A DNA stretch of 41,300 nucleotides. It comes from Streptococcus oralis. GTDB lineage: Bacteria > Bacillota > Bacilli > Lactobacillales > Streptococcaceae. The stretch spans positions 170,230 to 211,529 of the forward strand of contig NZ_KQ970759.1 of assembly GCF_001579175.1 (NCBI RefSeq). The letters are read 5' to 3'. How positions within the stretch are numbered: position 1 is the first letter of the stretch; each line of letters begins with the position of its first letter. Of this stretch, positions 8,971-17,349 are shown piece after piece. The position numbers were made by a program, and so were the translations under genes. The notes below the pieces were generated by a model. The model saw nothing but the letters and a program-made list of their open reading frames with translations, did not search any database and was not told the DNA's origin.

Positions 8971-10796
8971 TGATAAATAGGTTAAATGTTATAGTTTTAA
9001 AAAATATTCTCCTTTCTTATTGTGTAGCTCTTTTACTAATGTTAGATAAAAAAATTATAGTAAGCAATTATGTTTCGTTTTTAAGTGTTTTTAAAACTGA
9101 AACTATACCAACGGCTACAATATTTTTTACTGTTTTATATTTTGTTAGCAAAAATAAGTTGTCTTATATAGATAAGAGAGATTCTACAATTATAAAAATA
9201 TTCGTATCATTTTTGTCATTTGTTTTTGTTGTAGGAGGGGATATTACCTATACGCAATCAACATTTAGAGGTGACATTAATCGGTATTCTCTTTTGTTAT
9301 CTATTTTTCTTTTCATTTCTTATTACTTAGTATTTGACTATTTTTTAAAGTTACTTTGGATTAGATATAATAATTATATAATAAAATTAGGAAGTGAGCT
9401 AAAGACATTTAAAAAGATAGATAAACGAAAATATTTCATTTTGTTTGTTCCTTTTATTTTAGTGAGGTGTGTTGCATTTGTTCTACTGTATCCAGGAATT
9501 ACAACTTTTGACAGTATGACAATAATAGGTGAGGGATTAGGGATTTATCCTTTAAGTAACTCGCATCCATATTTATTTACATACATTGTAAGTCTATTTA
9601 CAAAATTCGGTATGAATTTTGTAGGAGGAGCTGGTGTTGGAGTAGCAATTTTTAATTTTCTTACTTTGTCTCTAACCTCTTTTATTTTTGTGTATGTATT
9701 GTATAGAATTTTTGAATTGAGTGAAAATAAATACTTAAATATAACTTTATACTTATTTTACCTACTGTTTCCTAATTTTATTATTGTTAGTTTCACGATG
9801 TATAAAGATGTATATATGGTAAATTCATTAATATTATTTTTCTTAAGTATTGTATATATCATTTATCAACCAACTAACTATTTTGAAAATAAAAAGTTTT
9901 TCTTTATGTTCATTATTTCATTTTTTGGAATATATATGATGCATAGGAAGGCTGTTATTTATATAATTGTAGGGATTCTTGTACTACTTATTTTTAATAA
10001 ACGATACTACAAGAAGATTTTATTTTATTCTTTAACATCAATAAGCTTCACGTTGCTAATAAACTCTTTTGCTAGTTCATTAATTCAACCACAAGAATCT
10101 TCGAAACGATATGATTATTTAGCACCTAGGTTTCAACAGATTGCTGCTGCTGTACATTACCACCCAGAATCATTTTCTAGTGAAGAATTATCTCTCTATG
10201 ATGATACATTAGGTTTAGAAAATAATAAGAAATTTGTTTATTTTAAAGCTGATCCAATTAAAGATAGTATGAAAAATGAACAATTTGAGGGGAGAGAAAA
10301 AGAATTTTTTAATTTATGGTTGAAAGGCTATATTAGTCATCCAAAGACTTATATAGATGCTCTACTTAATTTATCAGTTTCTTATTGGTATCCGTATGAT
10401 TATTCTGATTTAACGTATATGGGTAATTATTATCGTGTTATGTATGAAGATAGTAGCAATGTTTATGGAGATACAACTTCACTTGATGATGGATGGAAGA
10501 ATCAAACAAAGTTTAAGAAGCTACAAGAATTCTATTGGAATATACATAAGACGATTTCTTATTTACCGATTTTTTCTATATTTTATAGTGCAGGGTTATA
10601 TACAATTTTATTGTTAATTATTTTGATGATTTCATTATTGAGGAGAGATTATAAGATTTTAGGTTTAATAATTATATGTGTTTCAATAATACTAACGTGC
10701 ATTTATTCTCCAATTGTAAATTATTTTAGATATTCGTATGTATTTATGGCCATAATCCCTTTGTTACTTCCCTTCCTTTTTTTGAAAAGACGATAG
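8970..10796 (+). CDS. Large polytopic membrane protein, probable GT-C-like glycosyltransferase (DUF6020-like)
   Basis: A 608-residue protein with roughly a dozen hydrophobic segments. The start is GTG at 8970, overlapping the previous stop (TAGTG), with AAGGTGGG upstream. After the third or fourth membrane segment comes an extracellular-loop motif with YPG (174-176), an acidic residue (D181) and SHP (198-200), which resembles DUF6020-type membrane proteins and the acidic first-loop site of GT-C enzymes; this family call is from memory. A long extracytoplasmic stretch (about 365-500) precedes the last membrane segments. With the upstream GtrB-GtrA fusion it would complete a three-component system that transfers a lipid-linked sugar to a surface polymer. 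The acceptor is unknown. Very AT-rich throughout. Confidence 0.65.
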   Translation: MINRLNVIVLKNILLSYCVALLLMLDKKIIVSNYVSFLSVFKTETIPTATIFFTVLYFVSKNKLSYIDKRDSTIIKIFVSFLSFVFVVGGDITYTQSTFRGDINRYSLLLSIFLFISYYLVFDYFLKLLWIRYNNYIIKLGSELKTFKKIDKRKYFILFVPFILVRCVAFVLLYPGITTFDSMTIIGEGLGIYPLSNSHPYLFTYIVSLFTKFGMNFVGGAGVGVAIFNFLTLSLTSFIFVYVLYRIFELSENKYLNITLYLFYLLFPNFIIVSFTMYKDVYMVNSLILFFLSIVYIIYQPTNYFENKKFFFMFIISFFGIYMMHRKAVIYIIVGILVLLIFNKRYYKKILFYSLTSISFTLLINSFASSLIQPQESSKRYDYLAPRFQQIAAAVHYHPESFSSEELSLYDDTLGLENNKKFVYFKADPIKDSMKNEQFEGREKEFFNLWLKGYISHPKTYIDALLNLSVSYWYPYDYSDLTYMGNYYRVMYEDSSNVYGDTTSLDDGWKNQTKFKKLQEFYWNIHKTISYLPIFSIFYSAGLYTILLLIILMISLLRRDYKILGLIIICVSIILTCIYSPIVNYFRYSYVFMAIIPLLLPFLFLKRR

Positions 10797-10829
10797 AGAG
10801 CTTCAAATATGTTGAGTAGTTAAATATTC

Positions 10830-10857
10830 TTGAATTTTCTTCAAAATTTGATATAAT
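10830..10857 (+). promoter_or_regulatory. Promoter of the Mn riboswitch transcript
   Basis: TTGAAT (10830-10835), 16-base spacer, TATAAT (10852-10857) with an upstream TG at 10849-10850 (extended -10). Transcription would start just at the 5' end of the riboswitch. Confidence 0.75.
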
Positions 10858-10859
10858 AG

Positions 10860-10990
10860 TACTACTCAAGGGAGTAGCTGGCAGAAACCTGTGATAGTGT
10901 CGTCATTCCGAATTTTATACTGAAAAGTATGCTTTCCGGCACTATCTTAAACAGCGAGACTTGTTATGATTAACAGGTCTCTTTTTGTTT
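10860..10990 (+). ncRNA. yybP-ykoY manganese riboswitch with expression-platform terminator
   Basis: The leader shows family hallmarks: a basal stem formed by CTACTC (10862-10867) and GAGTAG (10872-10877) with GGGAGTAGCT, a later CCGGCACTATC segment, and the conserved 3' element ACAGCGAGACT near 10951. The element overlaps the 5' arm of a terminator: GAGACTTGTT (10956-10965) pairs with AACAGGTCTC (10972-10981), followed by TTTTT. Known for this family: Mn2+ binding stabilises the aptamer, blocks the terminator and turns the gene on. In S. pneumoniae such a riboswitch is established in front of the orthologous ATPase gene. Exact aptamer limits are approximate. Confidence 0.9.
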
Positions 10991-11055
10991 GTCGTGAAAA
11001 GATGCGATGAGGGAAAAGAGAGTCTGTTTTGCACACAATGTCAAGGAGGAGACAC

Positions 11056-13752
11056 ATGTCAAAAGAACAAAAACGCCAAGCGTTTTACACTCAGAGTCCT
11101 GAAGAGGTCTTGCAGGCTGTGGATGCGACCGAGCAAGGTTTGTCATCAAGTGAGGCGGAAAAGCGCCTTGCAGAATTTGGCCACAATGAACTGGAAGAGG
11201 GTGAGAAAAAATCTCTCTTGGTTAAATTCATCGAACAGTTTAAGGATTTGATGATTATTATTTTGATTGCTGCAGCCATCTTGTCCGTCATAACTTCTGG
11301 TGGGGAAGATATTGCAGATGCCATTATCATCCTAGCCGTGGTTATCATCAACGCTGCCTTTGGTGTTTACCAAGAAGGAAAAGCAGAAGAAGCCATCGAA
11401 GCCCTCAAATCTATGTCAAGTCCAGCTGCCCGCGTTCTTCGTGATGGGCATATGGCAGAGATTGATTCAAAAGAATTGGTACCAGGTGATATTGTTGCCC
11501 TTGAAGCAGGTGATGTAGTACCAGCGGACCTACGTTTGCTAGAAGCCAACTCTCTTAAAATCGAAGAAGCAGCTCTTACAGGGGAGTCTGTGCCAGTCGA
11601 AAAAGACTTGACAGTCGAGCTTGCTGTAGATGCTGGTATTGGTGACCGTGTCAACATGGCCTTTCAAAACTCAAACGTGACCTATGGTCGTGGTCTTGGT
11701 GTTGTTGTCAATACAGGTATGTACACGGAAGTTGGTCATATTGCTGGCATGCTCCAAGATGCGGATGAGACGGATACACCACTCAAACAAAACTTGAACA
11801 ACCTTTCTAAGGTCTTGACCTATGCAATTTTGGTTATTGCCTTGGTTACTTTTGTAGTCGGAGTCTTCATTCAAGGAAAAGATCCACTTGGTGAGTTGAT
11901 GACCTCTGTTGCGCTTGCTGTTGCAGCCATTCCCGAAGGGCTTCCTGCTATCGTAACCATCGTTCTTGCCCTTGGTACTCAAGTTTTGGCAAAACGAAAC
12001 TCTATCGTTCGTAAGTTGCCAGCAGTAGAAACGCTTGGTTCAACAGAAATCATCGCTTCTGATAAGACTGGTACACTTACTATGAACAAGATGACAGTCG
12101 AAAAAGTCTTCTATGACGCTGTCCTACATGATTCAGCTGATGACATTGAACTAGGTCTTGAAATGCCTCTTCTTCGTTCAGTTGTCTTGGCTAACGATAC
12201 TAAGATTGATGCAGAAGGAAACCTGATCGGGGATCCAACGGAAACAGCCTTCATCCAGTATGCCTTGGATAAGGGCTATGATGTTAAAGGATTCTTAGAG
12301 AAATATCCTCGTGTGGCTGAAATGCCATTTGACTCAGATCGTAAGCTCATGTCAACAGTTCACCCATTGCCAGATGGGAAATTCCTAGTGGCAGTCAAGG
12401 GAGCTCCAGACCAACTTTTGAAACGTTGTGTTGCTCGTGATAAGGCTGGAGATGTCGCTCCGATTGATAATCAAGTCAATGACTTAATTCACACAAACAA
12501 CTCTGAAATGGCTCACCAAGCCTTGCGTGTCCTTGCAGGTGCTTATAAGATTATTGATAGCATTCCAGAGAACTTGACTTCTGAAGATCTTGAAAACAAC
12601 TTGATCTTTACTGGATTGATTGGGATGATTGACCCTGAGCGTGCCGAAGCAGCTGAAGCAGTTCGTGTCGCTAAGGAAGCGGGAATTCGTCCAATCATGA
12701 TCACGGGTGATCACCAAGACACAGCGGAAGCCATTGCCAAACGTTTGGGAATCATCGATGAAAATGACTCAGAAGACCATGTCTTGACTGGTGCTGAGCT
12801 CAACGAACTTTCAGATGAAGAATTTGAAAAAGTCGTTGGTCAATACTCTGTCTACGCGCGTGTATCTCCAGAACACAAGGTTCGTATCGTGAAAGCGTGG
12901 CAAAACCAAGGTAAGGTCGTTGCCATGACAGGTGACGGTGTGAATGACGCTCCAGCTCTGAAAACAGCTGATATCGGTATCGGTATGGGAATCACTGGTA
13001 CAGAGGTTTCTAAGGGTGCATCTGACATGATTCTTGCGGATGATAACTTTGCGACCATCATCGTCGCAGTTGAAGAAGGACGTAAGGTCTTCTCAAACAT
13101 TCAAAAGACCATTCAGTACTTGCTTTCTGCCAATACGGCTGAAGTTTTGACCATCTTCTTAGCGACCCTCTTTGGATGGGATGTTTTGCAACCAGTTCAT
13201 CTTTTGTGGATCAACTTGGTAACCGATACCTTCCCAGCTATCGCTCTTGGTGTTGAGCCGGCTGAACCTGGTGTTATGACCCACAAACCACGTGGACGTA
13301 AGTCAAGCTTCTTCTCAGGTGGTGTCTTGAGTTCCATTATTTATCAAGGTGTACTCCAAGGGGCACTGGTCTTGACCGTTTATGGCCTTGCTCTTACCTA
13401 TCCAGTCCATGTAGGAGACAACCAAGCCATTCACGCAGATGCCCTTACCATGGCCTTTGCAACACTCGGTTTGATTCAGCTCTTCCATGCCTACAACGTT
13501 AAGTCTGTTTACCAATCCATCTTGACAGTCGGACCATTCAAGTCTAAGACCTTCAACTGGTCAATCTTGGTATCCTTCATTCTTCTGATGGCAACCATCG
13601 TTATAGAACCGCTTGAAGGTATCTTCCACGTAACCAAACTAGACTTGTCACAATGGGCTATTGTTCTAGCTGGAAGCTTCTCAATGATACTTATCGTCGA
13701 AATCGTCAAGTTTGTTCAACGTAAACTTGGTCTTGATAAGAACGCGATTTAA
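11056..13752 (+). CDS. caxP: P-type Mn2+/Ca2+-exporting ATPase (MgtA/CaxP)
   Basis: An 898-residue P2-type ATPase. The start ATG at 11056 has AAGGAGG at 11043-11049; the upstream TTG at 11029 is unlikely. Motifs in order: actuator TGES, TM4 AIPEGLPAIV (metal path), phosphorylation site DKTGTLT, and hinge TGDGVNDAPALK. About ten membrane segments, of which the C-terminal block carries the VTDTFPAIALG region. Family knowledge: SERCA-like Ca2+ pump; the pneumococcal orthologue (CaxP, also called MgtA) exports Ca2+ and Mn2+ and is induced by Mn through the leader riboswitch. The Mn riboswitch directly upstream supports an Mn detoxification role alongside MntE. Confidence 0.93.
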   Translation: MSKEQKRQAFYTQSPEEVLQAVDATEQGLSSSEAEKRLAEFGHNELEEGEKKSLLVKFIEQFKDLMIIILIAAAILSVITSGGEDIADAIIILAVVIINAAFGVYQEGKAEEAIEALKSMSSPAARVLRDGHMAEIDSKELVPGDIVALEAGDVVPADLRLLEANSLKIEEAALTGESVPVEKDLTVELAVDAGIGDRVNMAFQNSNVTYGRGLGVVVNTGMYTEVGHIAGMLQDADETDTPLKQNLNNLSKVLTYAILVIALVTFVVGVFIQGKDPLGELMTSVALAVAAIPEGLPAIVTIVLALGTQVLAKRNSIVRKLPAVETLGSTEIIASDKTGTLTMNKMTVEKVFYDAVLHDSADDIELGLEMPLLRSVVLANDTKIDAEGNLIGDPTETAFIQYALDKGYDVKGFLEKYPRVAEMPFDSDRKLMSTVHPLPDGKFLVAVKGAPDQLLKRCVARDKAGDVAPIDNQVNDLIHTNNSEMAHQALRVLAGAYKIIDSIPENLTSEDLENNLIFTGLIGMIDPERAEAAEAVRVAKEAGIRPIMITGDHQDTAEAIAKRLGIIDENDSEDHVLTGAELNELSDEEFEKVVGQYSVYARVSPEHKVRIVKAWQNQGKVVAMTGDGVNDAPALKTADIGIGMGITGTEVSKGASDMILADDNFATIIVAVEEGRKVFSNIQKTIQYLLSANTAEVLTIFLATLFGWDVLQPVHLLWINLVTDTFPAIALGVEPAEPGVMTHKPRGRKSSFFSGGVLSSIIYQGVLQGALVLTVYGLALTYPVHVGDNQAIHADALTMAFATLGLIQLFHAYNVKSVYQSILTVGPFKSKTFNWSILVSFILLMATIVIEPLEGIFHVTKLDLSQWAIVLAGSFSMILIVEIVKFVQRKLGLDKNAI

Positions 13753-13756
13753 AAAG

Positions 13757-13782
13757 AAAGTCATCTTCGGATGGCTTTTTTT
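13757..13782 (+). terminator. Terminator after the Mn/Ca ATPase gene
   Basis: AAAGTCATC (13757-13765), TTCG tetraloop, GATGGCTTT (13770-13778) with one G-U pair, then a T-run. Confidence 0.9.
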
Positions 13783-13819
13783 GCATTTGAGGGAAAGGAC
13801 TAGAAGTTGCCCTCTTTTG

Positions 13820-13828
13820 TGCTATAAT
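13820..13828 (+). promoter_or_regulatory. Extended -10 promoter of the deformylase-like gene
   Basis: TGC-TATAAT with no clear -35, 28 bases before the ATG at 13857; AAGGAG (13842-13847) is the ribosome site. Confidence 0.65.
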
Positions 13829-13856
13829 AAAGTAAAGTTGTAAGGAGCGTAAGAGA

Positions 13857-14267
13857 ATGGAAAAGAAAATTGTCCGAGATGTCTTATTCTTGTCGCAGGT
13901 CTCGAAACCTGCAAGTCAAGAAGACCTTTATCTGGCTAAGGATTTGCAGGATACCCTGCTGGCTAATCGCGAGACCTGTGTCGGTCTGGCAGCAAATATG
14001 ATTGGCGTGCAGAAGCGTGTGATTATCTTTAATCTTGGCTTGGTTCCCATGGTCATGTTTAACCCCATTCTCCTTTCCTCTGAAGATCCTTACGAGACAG
14101 AGGAAGGTTGTTTGTCCTTGACTGGGGTACGGCCAACGACTCGCTATGAAACGATCACGGTTTCCTATCGCGATAGCAAGTGGCAGGAACAGACCATTAC
14201 ACTGACAGGTTTTCCAGCTCAGATCTGCCAACATGAACTGGATCATTTGAAAGGACGAATTATTTAG
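13857..14267 (+). CDS. Peptide deformylase-like protein lacking the conserved Gln
   Basis: A 136-residue protein, shorter than typical active deformylases. The metal ligands are present: Cys85 in EGCLS (83-87), and His126 and His130 in HELDH (126-130), with the catalytic Glu127. Motif I, normally G-x-G-x-A-A-x-Q, here reads CVGLAANM (41-48): the first Gly is Cys and the oxyanion Gln is Met48. The Gln is considered essential for removing formyl groups from nascent chains, so activity is doubtful; I recall that one of two pneumococcal def genes is not the essential enzyme. It is followed after 11 bases by the broken membrane-protein gene, likely one operon. Confidence 0.82.
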   Translation: MEKKIVRDVLFLSQVSKPASQEDLYLAKDLQDTLLANRETCVGLAANMIGVQKRVIIFNLGLVPMVMFNPILLSSEDPYETEEGCLSLTGVRPTTRYETITVSYRDSKWQEQTITLTGFPAQICQHELDHLKGRII

Positions 14268-14278
14268 GAGGAACTCAG

Positions 14279-15873
14279 ATGAAACGCATACTATTTGAAC
14301 TTGTTTTTATCGCAACGACTTGGTATATATTTTTACCACCCTTCAATCTGACTAGTTGGGAATTCATCTTCTTTCTCTGTGGGCATCTGGTGGTGATGGG
14401 GATTTTGTTTAGTTTCCGCAAGGATACCAATCTCCTCAAAACTGTTCATGTACGTCATGGCAAGGCTGCCAAAGATCTCAATCTAGAAGGACTTCATTTT
14501 ACCAAACTTAGTAGAGGATTGTTTCTGACTGCAGGTATCATCTTTGCCCTTGCTGGTCTGGTAAGCCTAGTAACCTCTAGCTTTTTCCAAGCAAAAATTA
14601 TGCTAATGTGGTGTCTATCACAGAAAAAGACTTTAAAGATTTTCCTAAGAGTGATACCAGTAAGGTTCCAATCCTAGATCGGAGCACTGCAGAGAAGATT
14701 GGAGACCGTTATCTAGGCTCTCTGACGGATAAGGTCTCCCAGTACGTAGCAGCAGATACTTATACCCAGCTGACGGTTGATGGCAAACCCTATCGGGTGA
14801 CTCCTTTGGAGTATGCCGATCCCATCAAATGGTTCAACAATCAAGCCAAGGGAATTGGCGAGTATATCAAGGTTGATATGGTGACAGGGAATGCGGAATT
14901 GGTAGATTTAAAAACACCGATGAAGTATTCGGACTCCGAGTATTTTAACCGTGACGTCAAACGTCATCTTCGAATCAAGTATCCGACTAAGATTTTTAAA
15001 ACCCCATCCTTTGAGGTGGATGATGAAGGCAATCCTTTCTATGTAGCAACCGTTTATCAAAAACAGTTTGGTCTAGGAGTACCTCGCCCTTCATCTGTTA
15101 TTATCTTGGATGCTACCAATGGCGAAACCAAGGAATACAGCTTGGATGAGGTGCCAGAATGGGTGGACCGTGTCTATCCAGCCGAAGAAACCATCGAACA
15201 AATCAACTACAACGGCAAGTATAAAGACGGCTTCTGGAATGCCTTGATTTCTAAGAAAAATGTTACCCAAACGACTGAGGGTTATAACTATCTTTCTATC
15301 GGAAATGACATTTATCTCTACACGGGGGTGACTTCAGCAAATGCTGACGAAAGTAACCTGGGCTTTATTCTTGAAAATATGCGCACTGGTGAAATCACCA
15401 AGTACAATCTAGCTTCAGCAACCGAAGAATCAGCCCGTGCTTCCGCAGAAGGAGCAGTGCAAGAGAAGGCCTACAAGGCTACCTTCCCTATTCTTGTCAA
15501 TCTCAATGACAAACCTCTCTATATCATGGGCTTGAAGGACAATGCAGGTTTGGTCAAGGAGTATGCTTTGGTTGATGCAGTAGAGTACCAAAACGTCATC
15601 GTAGCAGCTACAGTAGATGAACTCCTCAGCAAATATGCCAATAAAAATGACCTCGACCTGGATAATGAAACGGTAGAAAGTATCAAGGGAGTGGTTTCAG
15701 ACCTTAAATCAGCTGTCATCAAAGGTGATACTGTCTATTTCTTTAAAGTTGATGGCAAGATTTATAAGGTCAAGGCTTCCGTATCAGACGACCTTCCTTA
15801 CCTCGAAAATGGTCAATCCTTTGAAGGTCAAGTTGGAAAAGATAACTATCTCAAGACCTTTAAAGTGAAGTAA
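14279..15873 (+). pseudogene. Membrane-anchored protein split by a one-base frameshift
   Basis: The start ATG at 14279 follows AGGAGG. The first frame codes about 106 residues with three membrane segments (roughly 4-22, 28-46, 80-104) and then would run out of frame to a stop at 14677. The rest of the protein, a long soluble domain (...NYANVVSITEKDF to the stop at 15873), is in the -1 frame. The junction is a run of five A at 14593-14597; six A would give one continuous 531-residue protein. The soluble part includes a repeated PepSY-like pattern (DMVTGNAELVDL, DATNGETKEYSL, ENMRTGEITKYNL), suggesting a surface-exposed beta-rich domain. Function not recognised. The fault could be a real mutation, an assembly error, or be bypassed by slippage. 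Confidence 0.8.
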
Positions 15874-15876
15874 AAG

Positions 15877-15903
15877 AAACCTCGGTATGAACCGAGGTTT
15901 TTA
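15877..15903 (+). terminator. Terminator after the frameshifted gene
   Basis: AAACCTCGGT (15877-15886), loop ATGA, ACCGAGGTTT (15891-15900), then TT; a perfect 10-bp stem. Confidence 0.88.
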
Positions 15904-15914
15904 AGATGAAATTC

Positions 15915-15950
15915 TTGGTCGTGATTGAAAAATATGCTACACTAACAATA
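15915..15950 (+). promoter_or_regulatory. yaaA promoter, apparently leaderless
   Basis: TTGGTC (15915-15920), 17-base spacer, extended -10 TGC-TACACT (15935-15943). Six bases separate the -10 from the ATG at 15950, so transcription should start at or beside the A of the start codon. No Shine-Dalgarno sequence is present. Confidence 0.65.
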
Positions 15951-16678
15951 TGAAAATTTTAATCCCAACAGCAAAAGAAATGAACACAGACTTGCCGAGT
16001 ATCGAAGCGCTCCCCTTGAGGAAAGAAAGTCAGGCAGTCCTTGACTCACTGGCACATTACTCAGCTAGTGAATTAGAGACCTTTTATAAAGTTTCTGCCG
16101 AGAAAGCAGAAGAAGAGTACGCTCATATTCAAGCTCTAAAAGATCGAAGGGCTAAAAACTATCCAGCTTTGAAACTCTTTGATGGTCTTATGTATCGCCA
16201 CATCAAACGAGATGGGTTAACCGAGGCTGAACAAACCTATCTTGAAGATCATGTTTTAATTACATCAGCTTTGTATGGCGTAGTTCCAGCCCTATCTCCC
16301 GTGGCTCCTCACCGTTTGGACTTTTTGATGAAATTAAAAGTAGCTGGTAAAACCCTAAAGACTCATTGGAAGTCAGTTTACGATGAGGCGTTAGAGGATG
16401 AGGACTTGATATTTTCTCTCTTGTCATCAGAGTTTGAAACCGTATTTTCTAAGGAAATCAGAGAAAAGATGGTGACCTTCAAATTTATGGAGGACAAGGC
16501 AGGCCAGTTGAAAATCCACTCAACCATTTCCAAGAAAGCGCGTGGCGCCTTTCTGACAGCTCTAATAGAAGGCCAAGTCCAAATGGTTGACCAAGCTCGC
16601 AAGCTCCGCTTCGCCGGCTTTGAATACCGACCTGATTTATCAAGTGACTTAGAACTCGTCTTTGTGAAACAAGCATAA
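15950..16678 (+). CDS. yaaA: Peroxide stress protein YaaA family (UPF0246)
   Basis: A 242-residue soluble protein matching the YaaA family from the start (MKILIPTAKEMN) through the conserved central segment KLFDGLMYRHIKRDGL, ITSALYGVVPALSP and the C-terminal GFEYRPDLS. In E. coli YaaA lowers free iron and limits oxidative DNA damage during peroxide stress; the role in streptococci is inferred. It is monocistronic, between two terminators, with a promoter that leaves no leader, so the start at 15950 is set by the promoter as well as by family alignment. Confidence 0.9.
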   Translation: MKILIPTAKEMNTDLPSIEALPLRKESQAVLDSLAHYSASELETFYKVSAEKAEEEYAHIQALKDRRAKNYPALKLFDGLMYRHIKRDGLTEAEQTYLEDHVLITSALYGVVPALSPVAPHRLDFLMKLKVAGKTLKTHWKSVYDEALEDEDLIFSLLSSEFETVFSKEIREKMVTFKFMEDKAGQLKIHSTISKKARGAFLTALIEGQVQMVDQARKLRFAGFEYRPDLSSDLELVFVKQA

Positions 16679-16703
16679 AACCAGCTCGAATGAGCTGGTT
16701 TTT
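16677..16703. terminator. Bidirectional terminator between yaaA and the FMN reductase gene
   Basis: AAAACCAGCTC (16677-16687), loop GAAT, GAGCTGGTTTT (16692-16702); T-runs result on both strands. The stem begins within the yaaA stop codon. Confidence 0.9.
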
Positions 16704-16709
16704 ACTAGA

Positions 16710-17258
16710 TTAGTTGATGGCTGCAAGAAGGTCGTCAGCTTGTTTTTCAAGTGATGAAGCAGTTGTTTCTTCTAACACCAATTTTCCGTCTGCCCAAGCA
16801 GAGTCATTGACACGTGCAGCAGTGAAATCACCAACGACTTGTGTGCGGATAAATGGCAAGAGGTCTTTATAAATAGCAAAGAGTTGATCGTGACCGGCAT
16901 TGGCTACAGATGAGACAGTAACAAACTTGTCTTGGAGGGCAGAAGCACCACGTGTATCAGACAAGTCAATGGCACGCGAGAGCCAGTCAAGCAAGTTTTT
17001 CACTGTTCCAGGGATAGAGAAGTTGTAGACTGGAGAGAAAATCCAGATGGCATCGGCAGCAAGAACAGCTTCTCGAGCGGCAGCTACAGCTGGATGAGTT
17101 GGAACTTCAAGATCTTGGCTGAAGAGGGGAACAGCTGAGTAATCAAGATAGCTAACTTCCACTTTACCAGCAAGTGCTTTTTCAGCTTCGAGGGCCATTT
17201 GGTGGTTGAAAGAACCTTGGCGAAGTGAACCGACGATAAATAATACTTTTTTAGACAT
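16710..17258 (-). CDS. NADPH-dependent FMN reductase family protein
   Basis: A 182-residue flavodoxin-fold protein. GSLRQGSFN (residues 11-19) binds the FMN phosphate and SPVYNFSIPGTVKNLLDW (about 75-92) contacts the isoalloxazine ring, both typical of the NADPH-dependent FMN reductase/azoreductase family. Likely a cytosolic quinone or FMN reductase; the natural substrate is not clear. AAGGAGACATATC precedes the ATG. It lies 91 bases downstream of a MarR gene on the same strand, suggesting redox- or quinone-responsive control by that regulator, which is an inference. Confidence 0.87.
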   Translation of the reverse strand: MSKKVLFIVGSLRQGSFNHQMALEAEKALAGKVEVSYLDYSAVPLFSQDLEVPTHPAVAAAREAVLAADAIWIFSPVYNFSIPGTVKNLLDWLSRAIDLSDTRGASALQDKFVTVSSVANAGHDQLFAIYKDLLPFIRTQVVGDFTAARVNDSAWADGKLVLEETTASSLEKQADDLLAAIN

Positions 17259-17300
17259 GATATGTCTCCTTTAGTTTAAAATTCAAAGAGCGAACCCTTT

Positions 17301-17340
17301 TGTTACCATCTATGTTACAACAAATAATACTAATTAGCAA
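17301..17340 (-). promoter_or_regulatory. Possible FMN reductase promoter with TGTTAC direct repeat
   Basis: On the minus strand TTGCTA (17341-17336 region), 17-base spacer and TAACAT give a moderate promoter. On the plus strand TGTTAC occurs at 17301-17306 and 17313-17318, 12 bases apart, overlapping the -10 and start: a possible regulator site. Confidence 0.35.
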
Positions 17341-17349
17341 TAATTTTGC

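Noticed and set aside
10435-10617. 60-residue ORF inside the 608-residue membrane protein gene
   Set aside because: Out-of-frame shadow in AT-rich sequence without a ribosome site.
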